This document shows positions 7,548-14,744 of a DNA stretch of 19,375 bases, piece by piece. The notes below the pieces were generated by a model, which was not told the origin of the DNA, ran no database searches, and saw only the letters and a list, made by a program, of their open reading frames with translations. This DNA comes from Nitrospirales bacterium (lineage in GTDB: Bacteria > Nitrospirota > Nitrospiria > Nitrospirales > UBA8639). The stretch's first letter is position 1. Each line of letters opens with the position of its first letter. Position numbers and translations under genes: made by a program. The stretch spans positions 1 through 19,375 of the forward strand of contig JACDDF010000005.1 in assembly GCA_013817135.1 (NCBI GenBank). The letters run 5' to 3'.

Positions 7548-8180
7548 TCAGGGAGTTTCCTTTTTTTCTGAAGGGAGAGGGAACGAAATGATGATGGCAC
7601 CCATGACATCACCCAACTTAAAGTCACGCTTGGAACTCAACAAATGCCCGTTGTGGCACTCTACACAGGCTTTAGAAACAGCCCGATCCGCAAAGATAGC
7701 TTTAAAAAACCGTTGATCGCCTCTTTTGATAATTCCACTATAGACCTCATCAGGATCCTCTGCCACGACTTTTAATCCGGCCTCTTCGAAAACCGTGCTC
7801 GGCCCGTTCTCCTCATATATAGGCCATAGGCTGGCCAGACGATACCGCAGGCCGGACCCGCCCATTCCAACCACTTTTCCACCCATTAAGAGCATTTGCG
7901 CCGGGAGCGGAAGCGCCTTTCGTTGCTTCCAGGCCTCTGCGGCCATCACGATCCGATTCTCCTGCATGCGATCCACCACATGAGTCGTATAGAGTGCTCT
8001 GTCTGCCGCAATCACCGCATGGATATACCCGGCCACAACCTCTGGAGAGAAACTCACTTCAGTACCTGGTGCCATCCGCACTTCCGATTCATCTTCGCCG
8101 GCAGCCTGAGCTACCTCCCAACCGCCCGTGAGCACCATTGACCCAAGCAAGATTCCTAAGAACAACATCCGTATACGCAT
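7548..8180 (-). CDS. Secreted mono-heme c-type cytochrome, Tll0287-like (DUF3365)
   Basis: This 210-residue protein has a Sec signal peptide (hydrophobic LFLGILLGSMVLTG, likely cleavage after AQA near residue 27) and one heme c site, CVECH, at 172-176. The context ACVECHNGHL...FKLGDVMGAIIIS is the hallmark of the Tll0287-like/DUF3365 family, periplasmic heme domains related to sensor domains. The start at 8180 has AAAGGAGG upstream. There are no C-terminal membrane or kinase domains, so it is a free-standing domain. It is the last gene of the minus-strand set that follows the multicopper oxidase and a cupredoxin. A role as a periplasmic electron acceptor or redox sensor for that set is inference. 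Confidence 0.82.
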   Translation of the reverse strand: MRIRMLFLGILLGSMVLTGGWEVAQAAGEDESEVRMAPGTEVSFSPEVVAGYIHAVIAADRALYTTHVVDRMQENRIVMAAEAWKQRKALPLPAQMLLMGGKVVGMGGSGLRYRLASLWPIYEENGPSTVFEEAGLKVVAEDPDEVYSGIIKRGDQRFFKAIFADRAVSKACVECHNGHLLSSKRDFKLGDVMGAIIISFPLPSEKKETP

Positions 8181-8342
8181 GGTCGCCTCCTTTCGTCCGT
8201 CATCACTTCAGTAAATGAATCAACATCCTGTTGCTTTGCTTCGAGCGCGCTACCTCAGGAGACTTCTCCTGTGTTCTTGGACTATCGGTCATCAATTTCC
8301 CCATTTGCCGGGTGGCCACTCGCGGCAAACATTGACAGCCCA

Positions 8343-9263
8343 TTAGGGAATCTGACGTCTAATCGAAGGCACAATTTCAAGCCCTTCTTCCAATAACTCC
8401 AATCCAAACCTGGGATTCTCTTCTATTTCATGCGTACTACGTCGACCTTGGGGAGCCTCATATTCAAAATTGGCCACAGTGGTCTTCTGAGCCGTCACCG
8501 TGATGGGTTGTTCCACAAACTCCTTCATCCCCGGATGCCAGGCCGTCAGCATATAGTCTCCTGGAGGAATATCGCTAATTTCGAAAGTTCCATCCTCCGG
8601 AGTAATGGCGTAATACGGGTTCTCAAGCACCAATCCCCAGGAAAACATATAGGGGTGGAACCCGCACTGCATGACAAGCACATTCCGTCCCTTTCGTAAA
8701 TGAATTTTTTCCACCATCGGTTCACCGGGAAGATGTTTCTTGCCAAATATTCCCGCCACCTTATGATACGGGTTCATCGGTAAGGGACGATTGAACAATA
8801 CCCTGGCCCCTCGCTCTCTGGCCGTTTCATACCCCTGAATATCATGCTCAACCGGATCCATATTGACCACAGCAATTTCGTGCCCATCCCGCAAGACATT
8901 CACAAACGGAATAAAGTCACAGTCTACCGATTCGATCCTGACCATGGGCATGTGAAACGGTTTCCCTTTTTCAATATCTTTGAGATAGACCACCACATCC
9001 TTGAGGCTTTGATCAGGCCCGATAATAAAATCCTCAACAATGCGCCATCCGGTTCCTGTAGAAATTGTCCCACAAAACACCGGATCGGGAATCGTCACCA
9101 GATTAAATGCCATGGGTCTGGGCTTTTCTCCCGTGATGGTCACTTTTCCTCGAATGGTTCCCCCATCAGTCACGGTGATTTCATCATAAGACCACGCCGT
9201 TTGCGTGAAAAGCGCCATAAGCCCAACCCCGACGATCCCATTCCATATCATTCGGCCCTTCAT
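8343..9263 (-). CDS. Secreted cupredoxin-like type-1 copper protein with C-terminal carboxypeptidase-regulatory-like domain
   Basis: The 306-residue precursor has a signal peptide (IVGVGLMALFTQTAWS, cleavage near residue 25). The N-terminal segment GGTIRGKVTITGEKP and the VVVYLKDIEKGKP strand are typical of plastocyanin-like proteins of this kind. A complete type-1 copper ligand set is present: H140 (EHDIQGYE) and C200-x2-H203-x2-M206 (QCGFHPYM). Residues 221-265 (EDGTFEISDIPPGDYMLTAWHPG) match a carboxypeptidase-regulatory-like beta domain. The ATG at 9263 follows GGAGG. It lies just downstream of the oxidase terminator and upstream of the mono-heme cytochrome, suggesting a periplasmic electron carrier between them. 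The partner assignment is inference; the copper-site reading is direct. Confidence 0.82.
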   Translation of the reverse strand: MKGRMIWNGIVGVGLMALFTQTAWSYDEITVTDGGTIRGKVTITGEKPRPMAFNLVTIPDPVFCGTISTGTGWRIVEDFIIGPDQSLKDVVVYLKDIEKGKPFHMPMVRIESVDCDFIPFVNVLRDGHEIAVVNMDPVEHDIQGYETARERGARVLFNRPLPMNPYHKVAGIFGKKHLPGEPMVEKIHLRKGRNVLVMQCGFHPYMFSWGLVLENPYYAITPEDGTFEISDIPPGDYMLTAWHPGMKEFVEQPITVTAQKTTVANFEYEAPQGRRSTHEIEENPRFGLELLEEGLEIVPSIRRQIP

Positions 9264-9325
9264 GCGTTCCTCCTCAAAATGAAATAATCGGCATCCTCTA
9301 TGACATTCTATCGAACCATCTACTC

Positions 9326-9365
9326 AAAAAAAAGCGGGGAAGCCGAAGTGTGGCTTCCCCGCTTT
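9326..9365 (-). terminator. Rho-independent terminator after the multicopper oxidase gene
   Basis: Read on the minus strand, a perfect 14-bp stem (AAAGCGGGGAAGCC pairing with GGCTTCCCCGCTTT) with a 7-base loop ends in eight T residues (9326-9333 on the plus strand are all A; the last three overlap the stem). It lies 28 bp after the oxidase stop codon and should largely separate the oxidase from the cupredoxin gene. Confidence 0.93.
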
Positions 9366-9392
9366 CGCTAACCCTTGGAATGAGGGTCTGGC

Positions 9393-12300
9393 TTACTTCG
9401 CGACGGTAGGAATAATTCGCGGTTCGCCATTGGGCTCCTCGAGAGCCGCTTGCTTGGAAGACATGGCCGAACCATCCAATGGCTGAATCCGTTGATCCGT
9501 GTTCGGCAACACCCGGAGATAGCCCCATTGTCCCGATTGGGAATAGGGTAACCGGCCATTGCTCCACACATAATCTCCAGCCATGGACCATTTGCCTCCA
9601 GCCGAGGGCAGAAAGACATCCAGACCTTCTGAACCCGAGAACTCCACGGTGCTAATCATATCCGCACCGGGCAGGAAGGGTTCAATCGGCCATTCATGCT
9701 TCTCCACGGTGAACATTCCGTTCTGCTCACTGCTGGCGCCAAAGACGTGAATCCGCACTTTGTCACCCGCATGGGCTTCAATCACCGGCGTCGCAGGATC
9801 CTGCGGGTTGTCCACTTGGCACGGTTGGAACATCCGGCCCAAGGAACAGCCGGCTTCTTCCCGATGGAGATAGGGTTCGGCGCGATAGTTGACGCCGGTC
9901 AACCCTGCCACATTTTGCACATAGGGCATAAAGCTGGTCCCGATGATGTTATCCTCGTCCTGGAAATACAAGGCCACATCCCGGTAGCTCGCCCGGTTTT
10001 CATACCCTTCGATCGTCCGATCCACGATCACATCGGCATTCCAACTATTTTTCAGGGAAATATCTTCCCCTGTTTTTGGATCACGGTACTGTGATCCTTT
10101 GGGTCCGATAATGATTCCCCCGAACAGGCCATTGCGGGGATTCATGGCCACATTCCCCCAATCCCACACCAGGCTTTGCGTCTCACCATTAAAGGGATCC
10201 GCATAATAGGTGTAGGTCCGTGATTCACCAGACGCCACCGTTTGGTCGCCGGGGTTGTTCCCCAAATTTACGCCTTGGGAATCTTTGGGATCAAATGCCA
10301 ATCCGAAGGCCGAGAACGACGCTCGCCCTTCTTCGAGCTTGTTCGTCAATTTGACTTGGATGCAGTCACCCACGTTGGCCCGTAACGTTAACGGCATGGG
10401 TTGCACATCACCCCCGACCTTTTGCACCTCATCTTCGAGGACATAGATCTTGGCTTCTGGATTGCGCAATTCAATCTTCCGTTCAAAATCGACTTCAATC
10501 GTTTCCGGAGCATTGCTATTAAAACTCATCCCCGGATGATCGATGGCCAACACGTTGAAGCTCTTCACGGGGGCCTCTTTGGGACACACCGGCAATCGCT
10601 CCGGGATGCCTTCTTTGCCATACGCCTTATTCGGCAATGGCTGAAGATCACCAACCGGCTTGTCTAAGACCCGGATCAGCCCCCAGGATCCTTCCGAAAA
10701 CTTCGAGCTACGGCCATTAAAGAACATATAGTCGCCGGCTTGATGTCGTGGACCACCGGCTTCCGGAATGACCAGATCATACCGTTCCGCAATCCCGATA
10801 TGCAGCGAATGTTTGCGATTCGCTTCTTGCGCATATCGTTCCGACCAGAAGGTATGTCCCGATAACGTGAACACATTACTTTCATTCATCGTGACATCCA
10901 ACAGACGGAACACAATCGCATCGCCCAAGTAGGCCCGAACCATGGCCGTGCTGGGATCGCCATGTACCACACTGCTGAAAATTTGCGACGGCTCCGGGTT
11001 ATTGACCAATCGTTGTGCAAATGGCTCAGCCCGGAAATTCAACGCTCCTCCCGTCGTATGCGTGCCGCCATTCAGGAACGGCATGGGCGTCATCTTAATT
11101 TTGTCGTTCGGCGGCATGATGAACGACACCGTCCGACCCGCTTCCAAGGCTACATCCACCGGTTGCCCTGGAGGATTGCCCGCCGTCACGATGTTCACCG
11201 TGTGCGGCACCGTATCCATGATGTGCACCATCAATTCACGGAAGCTTCCGGCCACATCATGCCCCACACGTTCCACGGCATGAATATCGGCAACCGGCCC
11301 AGTCCGAATCCGTTTCCCGGTCTTCGGATCGTGCCAGGTGGAACCAAAGGGTTCGGCAATCATGGTTCCGATTGCCCCGTGTGGCCACGTCGTGCCACCA
11401 AAAGCATGGTCATGCCAAAACACACTGCCAACATCCGCATCCACCCAGAACCGCTGCCGCACATATTCCACGGTCACAATGTCATTGACCGGATGCGCAT
11501 TCCTTAATGGCTGAGCCAACGTCAACGTACTGCCATCAATTTTGACAATCCGCTGCACTTCCTGGCCTTTGACATTATCCGCACCAATCAAGATCGGAAT
11601 GCCCACATGATATTGCTTGGCTTTCGAAACAGCCAAGGTTTTGTCGCCTTTTTTAGCGGCCTTGGTGACCTTGGCATTCATCGGAACCGGCAACCCTTTA
11701 TCCGTCTTTTTTTCGAATTCAGTAAACGGGCGCATGGACTGCTCGTACGAAAAGCCCGAACTCACGCCATCTGAACCTTGGTTGTCAAACTGGAAGAAAT
11801 GGAAATGGGTATTGATCTTAGACGATTGGAAGTTGGTGATATCGTCATCCAACCACTCACTGGTCAGAGTCCAATCGATACAATCATAGACATTCGCCCG
11901 AACCACCAACGGAAACTTCTTGTCGTTGTTGGCTCGAACCGCTTCCTCCTCGTCGTGAACGACATACAGCAACCCATTGGGGTCCACAATGGCCGGTTCT
12001 TTTCCTTGGGCAGCCGATAATTCAATCGGCAACTTAATGAAATGCACCTTATAGTCTTGCGATCCGGCACGATCCGGGCACAAACTCCACGGGCCGTTTT
12101 CCCCCGCTTTGGCCGGCTCGACCGACCGCGTACCATCCGGATTCAATCGGATCATTTCCAACCAGGGGGCTGGATTATGATCGTTGGAAAACGGCGCCCG
12201 CTTGCCGAAATGCGGCGTCAACCATGGCCAGGCCACTTTTCCGGTCTTGGGCTCAAACGCAATAGCCCGTCGTTCGCCGGCTTTATACCCCAGCAACTCT

Positions 12301-14276
12301 GGACGATATTTCGGGTTACCACCAAGCGTCGGTTCTTTTTCGCTCATGGCCTTCGTCCCATCCCAGACCCAATCCAGGACACTGGCATCATAGGCTTTCA
12401 ACTGCCCAAGCTCATCATCTTTGTGTCCGGGCTTGCCTTGATTGGTGAGCTGCATTTCTACCCAGTCTTTGATATTCACGACCGCCGGCTCGGCTTTCCA
12501 ATCGCTCTTGCCTTTATCCACAATTTTAAATTGTTTGCCAAACCAACTGACGTTCTTGCCCACCAGTTGATCCGATGTCACCGACTTATGGATTCGGCCG
12601 ATCCGATCCGGCAATTCCCGTAATGGCGCCATCACGTCATTTTGAAACCCGGGCTCTTGCATGCTGTTATACACGCGCCAGTAGCCCCACATCCCGGCCA
12701 CATAGTGATGCGCCACATGGCAATGGAAGAGAAAATCCCCCGCCAACCATTGGCACAGACCCGAGCCGCATTCGGTTTCCAGATCCAACGCTTCCGACGG
12801 GCCAATCGCTTCCACATCAACCCGGTCGGACTTCGTACGGACGATGGGATATTTCACCGGCCCATTTTGCCCGGTATTCCAGACAGGCATTTGGGTTGCC
12901 TGTGGGCTCCGTTGCCACCGAATCGATCCGCCGTGAGGATGATGGGAATGAAAGACTTCCGATCCGCCATGCACCACGCGGAATTTGGCGGGGTCACCTA
13001 AATAACTTCGTGGAATGGTCGGCGCCGCATCGCCGAAGGTATAGGCATCATAGGCCATCGATTCATCTTCAAATCCAAAGTATTCATGTTGCACATGCAT
13101 GTTGTTGATGCCAAACGGCTCACTGCGATAGTTGAGCGCCCGCGCACCTGGACGGTAGGCATCGGTAAGCGGATCCCGCTGTGGCAGGAAATCTCCATGC
13201 TTATTGACGGGACGGAAAGCCTCGTCACCGACTTCATGATAAATCAGGACAAATTCCCGAAAGTCAGGACCGTCCCCATTATCAATCATCACCTGCCAGC
13301 CACTCGTGGCTTCCGTGGCCGGTCCCGTGCCTAAGGGCTCATAGTAATTCGACCCGCGGGGTTCCACGACGAACACGCCGAAGAGTCCCATGACCGTCAG
13401 CTCTCGATCATTGCTGAATGTATGAAATTGACGTCCACCCTCTTGCGTATCGGGATGGATATACCATTCCATTTCAATTGTTTTGCCTTCCTCCGCCACC
13501 GTGGCAGGATTGGTAGTGAGCGCGGGCTGACCAGTTTGGCTCATGACCATATCCGACCCATTGATATGCAAACTGACTTCTTCGCCGAATTCCAATTGGT
13601 TGCGCAGAGTGACTTTGACGCAATCGCCTTGATTGGCTCGGATCACCAACGGTTGTATCCACTGATCCTGGATGCCATTTTTCACAGCCCCCGGATCAGC
13701 ATGCCCTTCCGTTTCCCGTGCCGCCGCATTTTTGGCTTCCTCCTCACGGATCTTGTCAATATTTTCGTTCAAGGCATACATGTACCCCGGATAATAATCA
13801 AGCCATTGATTCAAGGTGATTTCCACATTGATGGCGGACACATCGTAATTTCGGACGGGTGCCGTCTTGGGGCATAACCCTCCTTTCATGGACACCGGCT
13901 CCACACCCGAAGTACTCGCCAAAAGACCATTCGCAGGCCCCCCTCCATATTGATGAATCATCGACATGGAATCGAATGCACCTGTGTCGGCACCCTTATG
14001 CTCCATTTCCTTCTGCATTTGCTGCATCATGCGTTGATGCTGCTGCTCGACCAGGGCGGCGCGTTCAGCCCGACCTTCCATCGCATCTTCCACAATCGTC
14101 TGGCCCTTGAGCTGTTCTGCCCAACCAGGAGACTGCGAGGGCATCCCCGTCTGGTGGGCGTGTGGAGGAGATGCATTTTCCGCACTGACAAAGGATGGGG
14201 TAGCCCAGAAGGTCGCCCCTCCCATCAGCGCCAAGAATACAGACGCAGTTAAAAATCTACTCTTGCCATAATACAT
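9393..14276 (-). CDS. Giant secreted multicopper oxidase (1627 aa), three-repeat, MofA/MnxG-like
   Basis: This large secreted copper oxidase should couple one-electron oxidation of a metal or organic substrate to O2 reduction. The chosen ATG (14276) follows TAGGAGG and starts a Sec signal peptide (cleavage near VSA, residue 32); a further upstream ATG at 14525 lies before the predicted transcription start. Three cupredoxin-pair repeats are visible: about 135-540, 770-1205 and 1230-1590 (compare CPKTAPV with CPKEAPV, LVIRANQGDC with LTLRANVGDC, LAGDFLFHCH with QAGDYMFFNG and MAGDYVWSNG). All four copper motifs occur: HxxHxH 443-448, HCHxxxHxxxxM 518-529, HFH 824-826 and HDH 955-957, so the active site should lie between repeats 1 and 2; repeat 3 lacks ligands. 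Residues 70-110 are Met/His/Gln-rich. Size and order resemble MofA/MnxG-type Mn(II) oxidases, but the substrate is unproven. Confidence 0.92.
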   Translation of the reverse strand: MYYGKSRFLTASVFLALMGGATFWATPSFVSAENASPPHAHQTGMPSQSPGWAEQLKGQTIVEDAMEGRAERAALVEQQHQRMMQQMQKEMEHKGADTGAFDSMSMIHQYGGGPANGLLASTSGVEPVSMKGGLCPKTAPVRNYDVSAINVEITLNQWLDYYPGYMYALNENIDKIREEEAKNAAARETEGHADPGAVKNGIQDQWIQPLVIRANQGDCVKVTLRNQLEFGEEVSLHINGSDMVMSQTGQPALTTNPATVAEEGKTIEMEWYIHPDTQEGGRQFHTFSNDRELTVMGLFGVFVVEPRGSNYYEPLGTGPATEATSGWQVMIDNGDGPDFREFVLIYHEVGDEAFRPVNKHGDFLPQRDPLTDAYRPGARALNYRSEPFGINNMHVQHEYFGFEDESMAYDAYTFGDAAPTIPRSYLGDPAKFRVVHGGSEVFHSHHPHGGSIRWQRSPQATQMPVWNTGQNGPVKYPIVRTKSDRVDVEAIGPSEALDLETECGSGLCQWLAGDFLFHCHVAHHYVAGMWGYWRVYNSMQEPGFQNDVMAPLRELPDRIGRIHKSVTSDQLVGKNVSWFGKQFKIVDKGKSDWKAEPAVVNIKDWVEMQLTNQGKPGHKDDELGQLKAYDASVLDWVWDGTKAMSEKEPTLGGNPKYRPELLGYKAGERRAIAFEPKTGKVAWPWLTPHFGKRAPFSNDHNPAPWLEMIRLNPDGTRSVEPAKAGENGPWSLCPDRAGSQDYKVHFIKLPIELSAAQGKEPAIVDPNGLLYVVHDEEEAVRANNDKKFPLVVRANVYDCIDWTLTSEWLDDDITNFQSSKINTHFHFFQFDNQGSDGVSSGFSYEQSMRPFTEFEKKTDKGLPVPMNAKVTKAAKKGDKTLAVSKAKQYHVGIPILIGADNVKGQEVQRIVKIDGSTLTLAQPLRNAHPVNDIVTVEYVRQRFWVDADVGSVFWHDHAFGGTTWPHGAIGTMIAEPFGSTWHDPKTGKRIRTGPVADIHAVERVGHDVAGSFRELMVHIMDTVPHTVNIVTAGNPPGQPVDVALEAGRTVSFIMPPNDKIKMTPMPFLNGGTHTTGGALNFRAEPFAQRLVNNPEPSQIFSSVVHGDPSTAMVRAYLGDAIVFRLLDVTMNESNVFTLSGHTFWSERYAQEANRKHSLHIGIAERYDLVIPEAGGPRHQAGDYMFFNGRSSKFSEGSWGLIRVLDKPVGDLQPLPNKAYGKEGIPERLPVCPKEAPVKSFNVLAIDHPGMSFNSNAPETIEVDFERKIELRNPEAKIYVLEDEVQKVGGDVQPMPLTLRANVGDCIQVKLTNKLEEGRASFSAFGLAFDPKDSQGVNLGNNPGDQTVASGESRTYTYYADPFNGETQSLVWDWGNVAMNPRNGLFGGIIIGPKGSQYRDPKTGEDISLKNSWNADVIVDRTIEGYENRASYRDVALYFQDEDNIIGTSFMPYVQNVAGLTGVNYRAEPYLHREEAGCSLGRMFQPCQVDNPQDPATPVIEAHAGDKVRIHVFGASSEQNGMFTVEKHEWPIEPFLPGADMISTVEFSGSEGLDVFLPSAGGKWSMAGDYVWSNGRLPYSQSGQWGYLRVLPNTDQRIQPLDGSAMSSKQAALEEPNGEPRIIPTVAK

Positions 14277-14372
14277 TCTCCGGCCTCCTAACCTATTCGG
14301 GTGAATAAAAATCCAGCTTTTTACTTTCAACCGGCCAACACGCTTCAACCATTTCCATTCTCTCGAAGAACA

Positions 14373-14448
14373 GCCCGACCTCTTACTTTCAATTATTTGA
14401 GTGCCGTTTAAGCGCCGACGCCGGGATCCCCTCTTTGGAAGGTCGGGC
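14373..14448 (-). promoter_or_regulatory. Structured 5' leader element of the multicopper oxidase mRNA
   Basis: GCCCGACCT and AGGTCGGGC form a perfect 9-bp stem closing a 58-base loop that itself contains GC-rich self-complementary segments. It lies inside the predicted untranslated leader, about 100 bases before the start codon. I do not recognise it as a known riboswitch. Confidence 0.35.
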
Positions 14449-14502
14449 ATTCCGGAGGCCGGTCCATTACACCCAACCCAGCGCCTGCATTTAATGGACT
14501 CC

Positions 14503-14517
14503 GCAACATCGATGCCA
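14503..14517 (-). promoter_or_regulatory. Sigma-54 (-24/-12) promoter of the multicopper oxidase gene
   Basis: On the minus strand the site reads TGGCATC-GATG-TTGC, preceded by another T. It has the invariant GG and GC dinucleotides exactly 10 bp apart and differs little from the consensus TGGCACG-N4-TTGC. Transcription would begin near 14492. The neighbouring gene encodes an NtrC-family activator, the obligatory partner of such promoters. Confidence 0.75.
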
Positions 14518-14610
14518 ATGAACACTTATCAATGCTACAAACGGCAGAAACCGGTATTGGAGGGAATTTCAAACGATGGTCAGGAGGGAATGGATAAATA
14601 CGAAGAGGGG

Positions 14611-14638
14611 AAGTCTGTCCAACACCTTGGACAGACTT
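14611..14638. promoter_or_regulatory. Perfect 12-bp inverted repeat, candidate activator binding site 1
   Basis: AAGTCTGTCCAA and TTGGACAGACTT flank the 4-bp spacer CACC. The centre is about 110 bp upstream of the sigma-54 element, the usual enhancer distance. The core TGTCCAA-N4-TTGGACA recurs with two changes at site 2. Four T residues follow on the plus strand, so a weak plus-strand terminator is an alternative, but no plus-strand gene ends here. Confidence 0.65.
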
Positions 14639-14680
14639 TTCAACGCGTGTAAAATTTCAACTAAAAATCAAGTAGTTGTG

Positions 14681-14698
14681 CGTCCAAAATAATGGACA
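14681..14698. promoter_or_regulatory. Imperfect copy of the same palindrome, candidate activator binding site 2
   Basis: CGTCCAA-AATA-ATGGACA has the same half-sites and spacer length as site 1, with one change per arm. The centres of sites 1 and 2 are 65 bp apart, close to six helical turns, so bound oligomers could lie on roughly the same face. It lies 47 bp after the activator stop codon. Confidence 0.55.
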
Positions 14699-14744
14699 AC
14701 AAAAAGCCTAAAATGGGGATTTTGGGGACAAAAAACGGAGCAGA

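Larger units (their letters stand above)
14277..14744 (-). other. 468-bp control region between the sigma-54 activator gene and the multicopper oxidase
   Basis: I see no gene here. Read on the minus strand from right to left it contains palindrome site 2 (14681-14698), palindrome site 1 (14611-14638), a sigma-54 -24/-12 element (14503-14517), then a leader of about 215 bases. The leader holds a long-range inverted repeat (14373-14448), two copies of TTGAAAGTAA (14321-14330 and 14383-14392 on the plus-strand scale) and the oxidase ribosome site. No canonical terminator follows the activator gene, so some read-through is possible. Confidence 0.7.

Noticed and set aside
8256..8271. Inverted repeat CAGGAG-ACTT-CTCCTG as a terminator after the cupredoxin gene.
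   Set aside because: There is no U-run on either strand and the stem is short; co-transcription with the cytochrome gene remains possible.
10962..13108. Several long plus-strand frames (up to 193 codons) inside the oxidase gene.
   Set aside because: They are antisense shadows of a strongly coding frame, with no recognisable products or ribosome sites.
14277..14525. An in-frame ATG at 14525 would add 83 residues to the multicopper oxidase.
   Set aside because: The extension is Arg-rich with no signal peptide, starts upstream of the predicted transcription start, and the ATG at 14276 has a strong ribosome site and a proper signal peptide.
14611..14638. The perfect inverted repeat as a Rho-independent terminator.
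   Set aside because: Only four T residues follow on the plus strand, where no gene ends, and a second copy of its core nearby argues for a protein-binding site.
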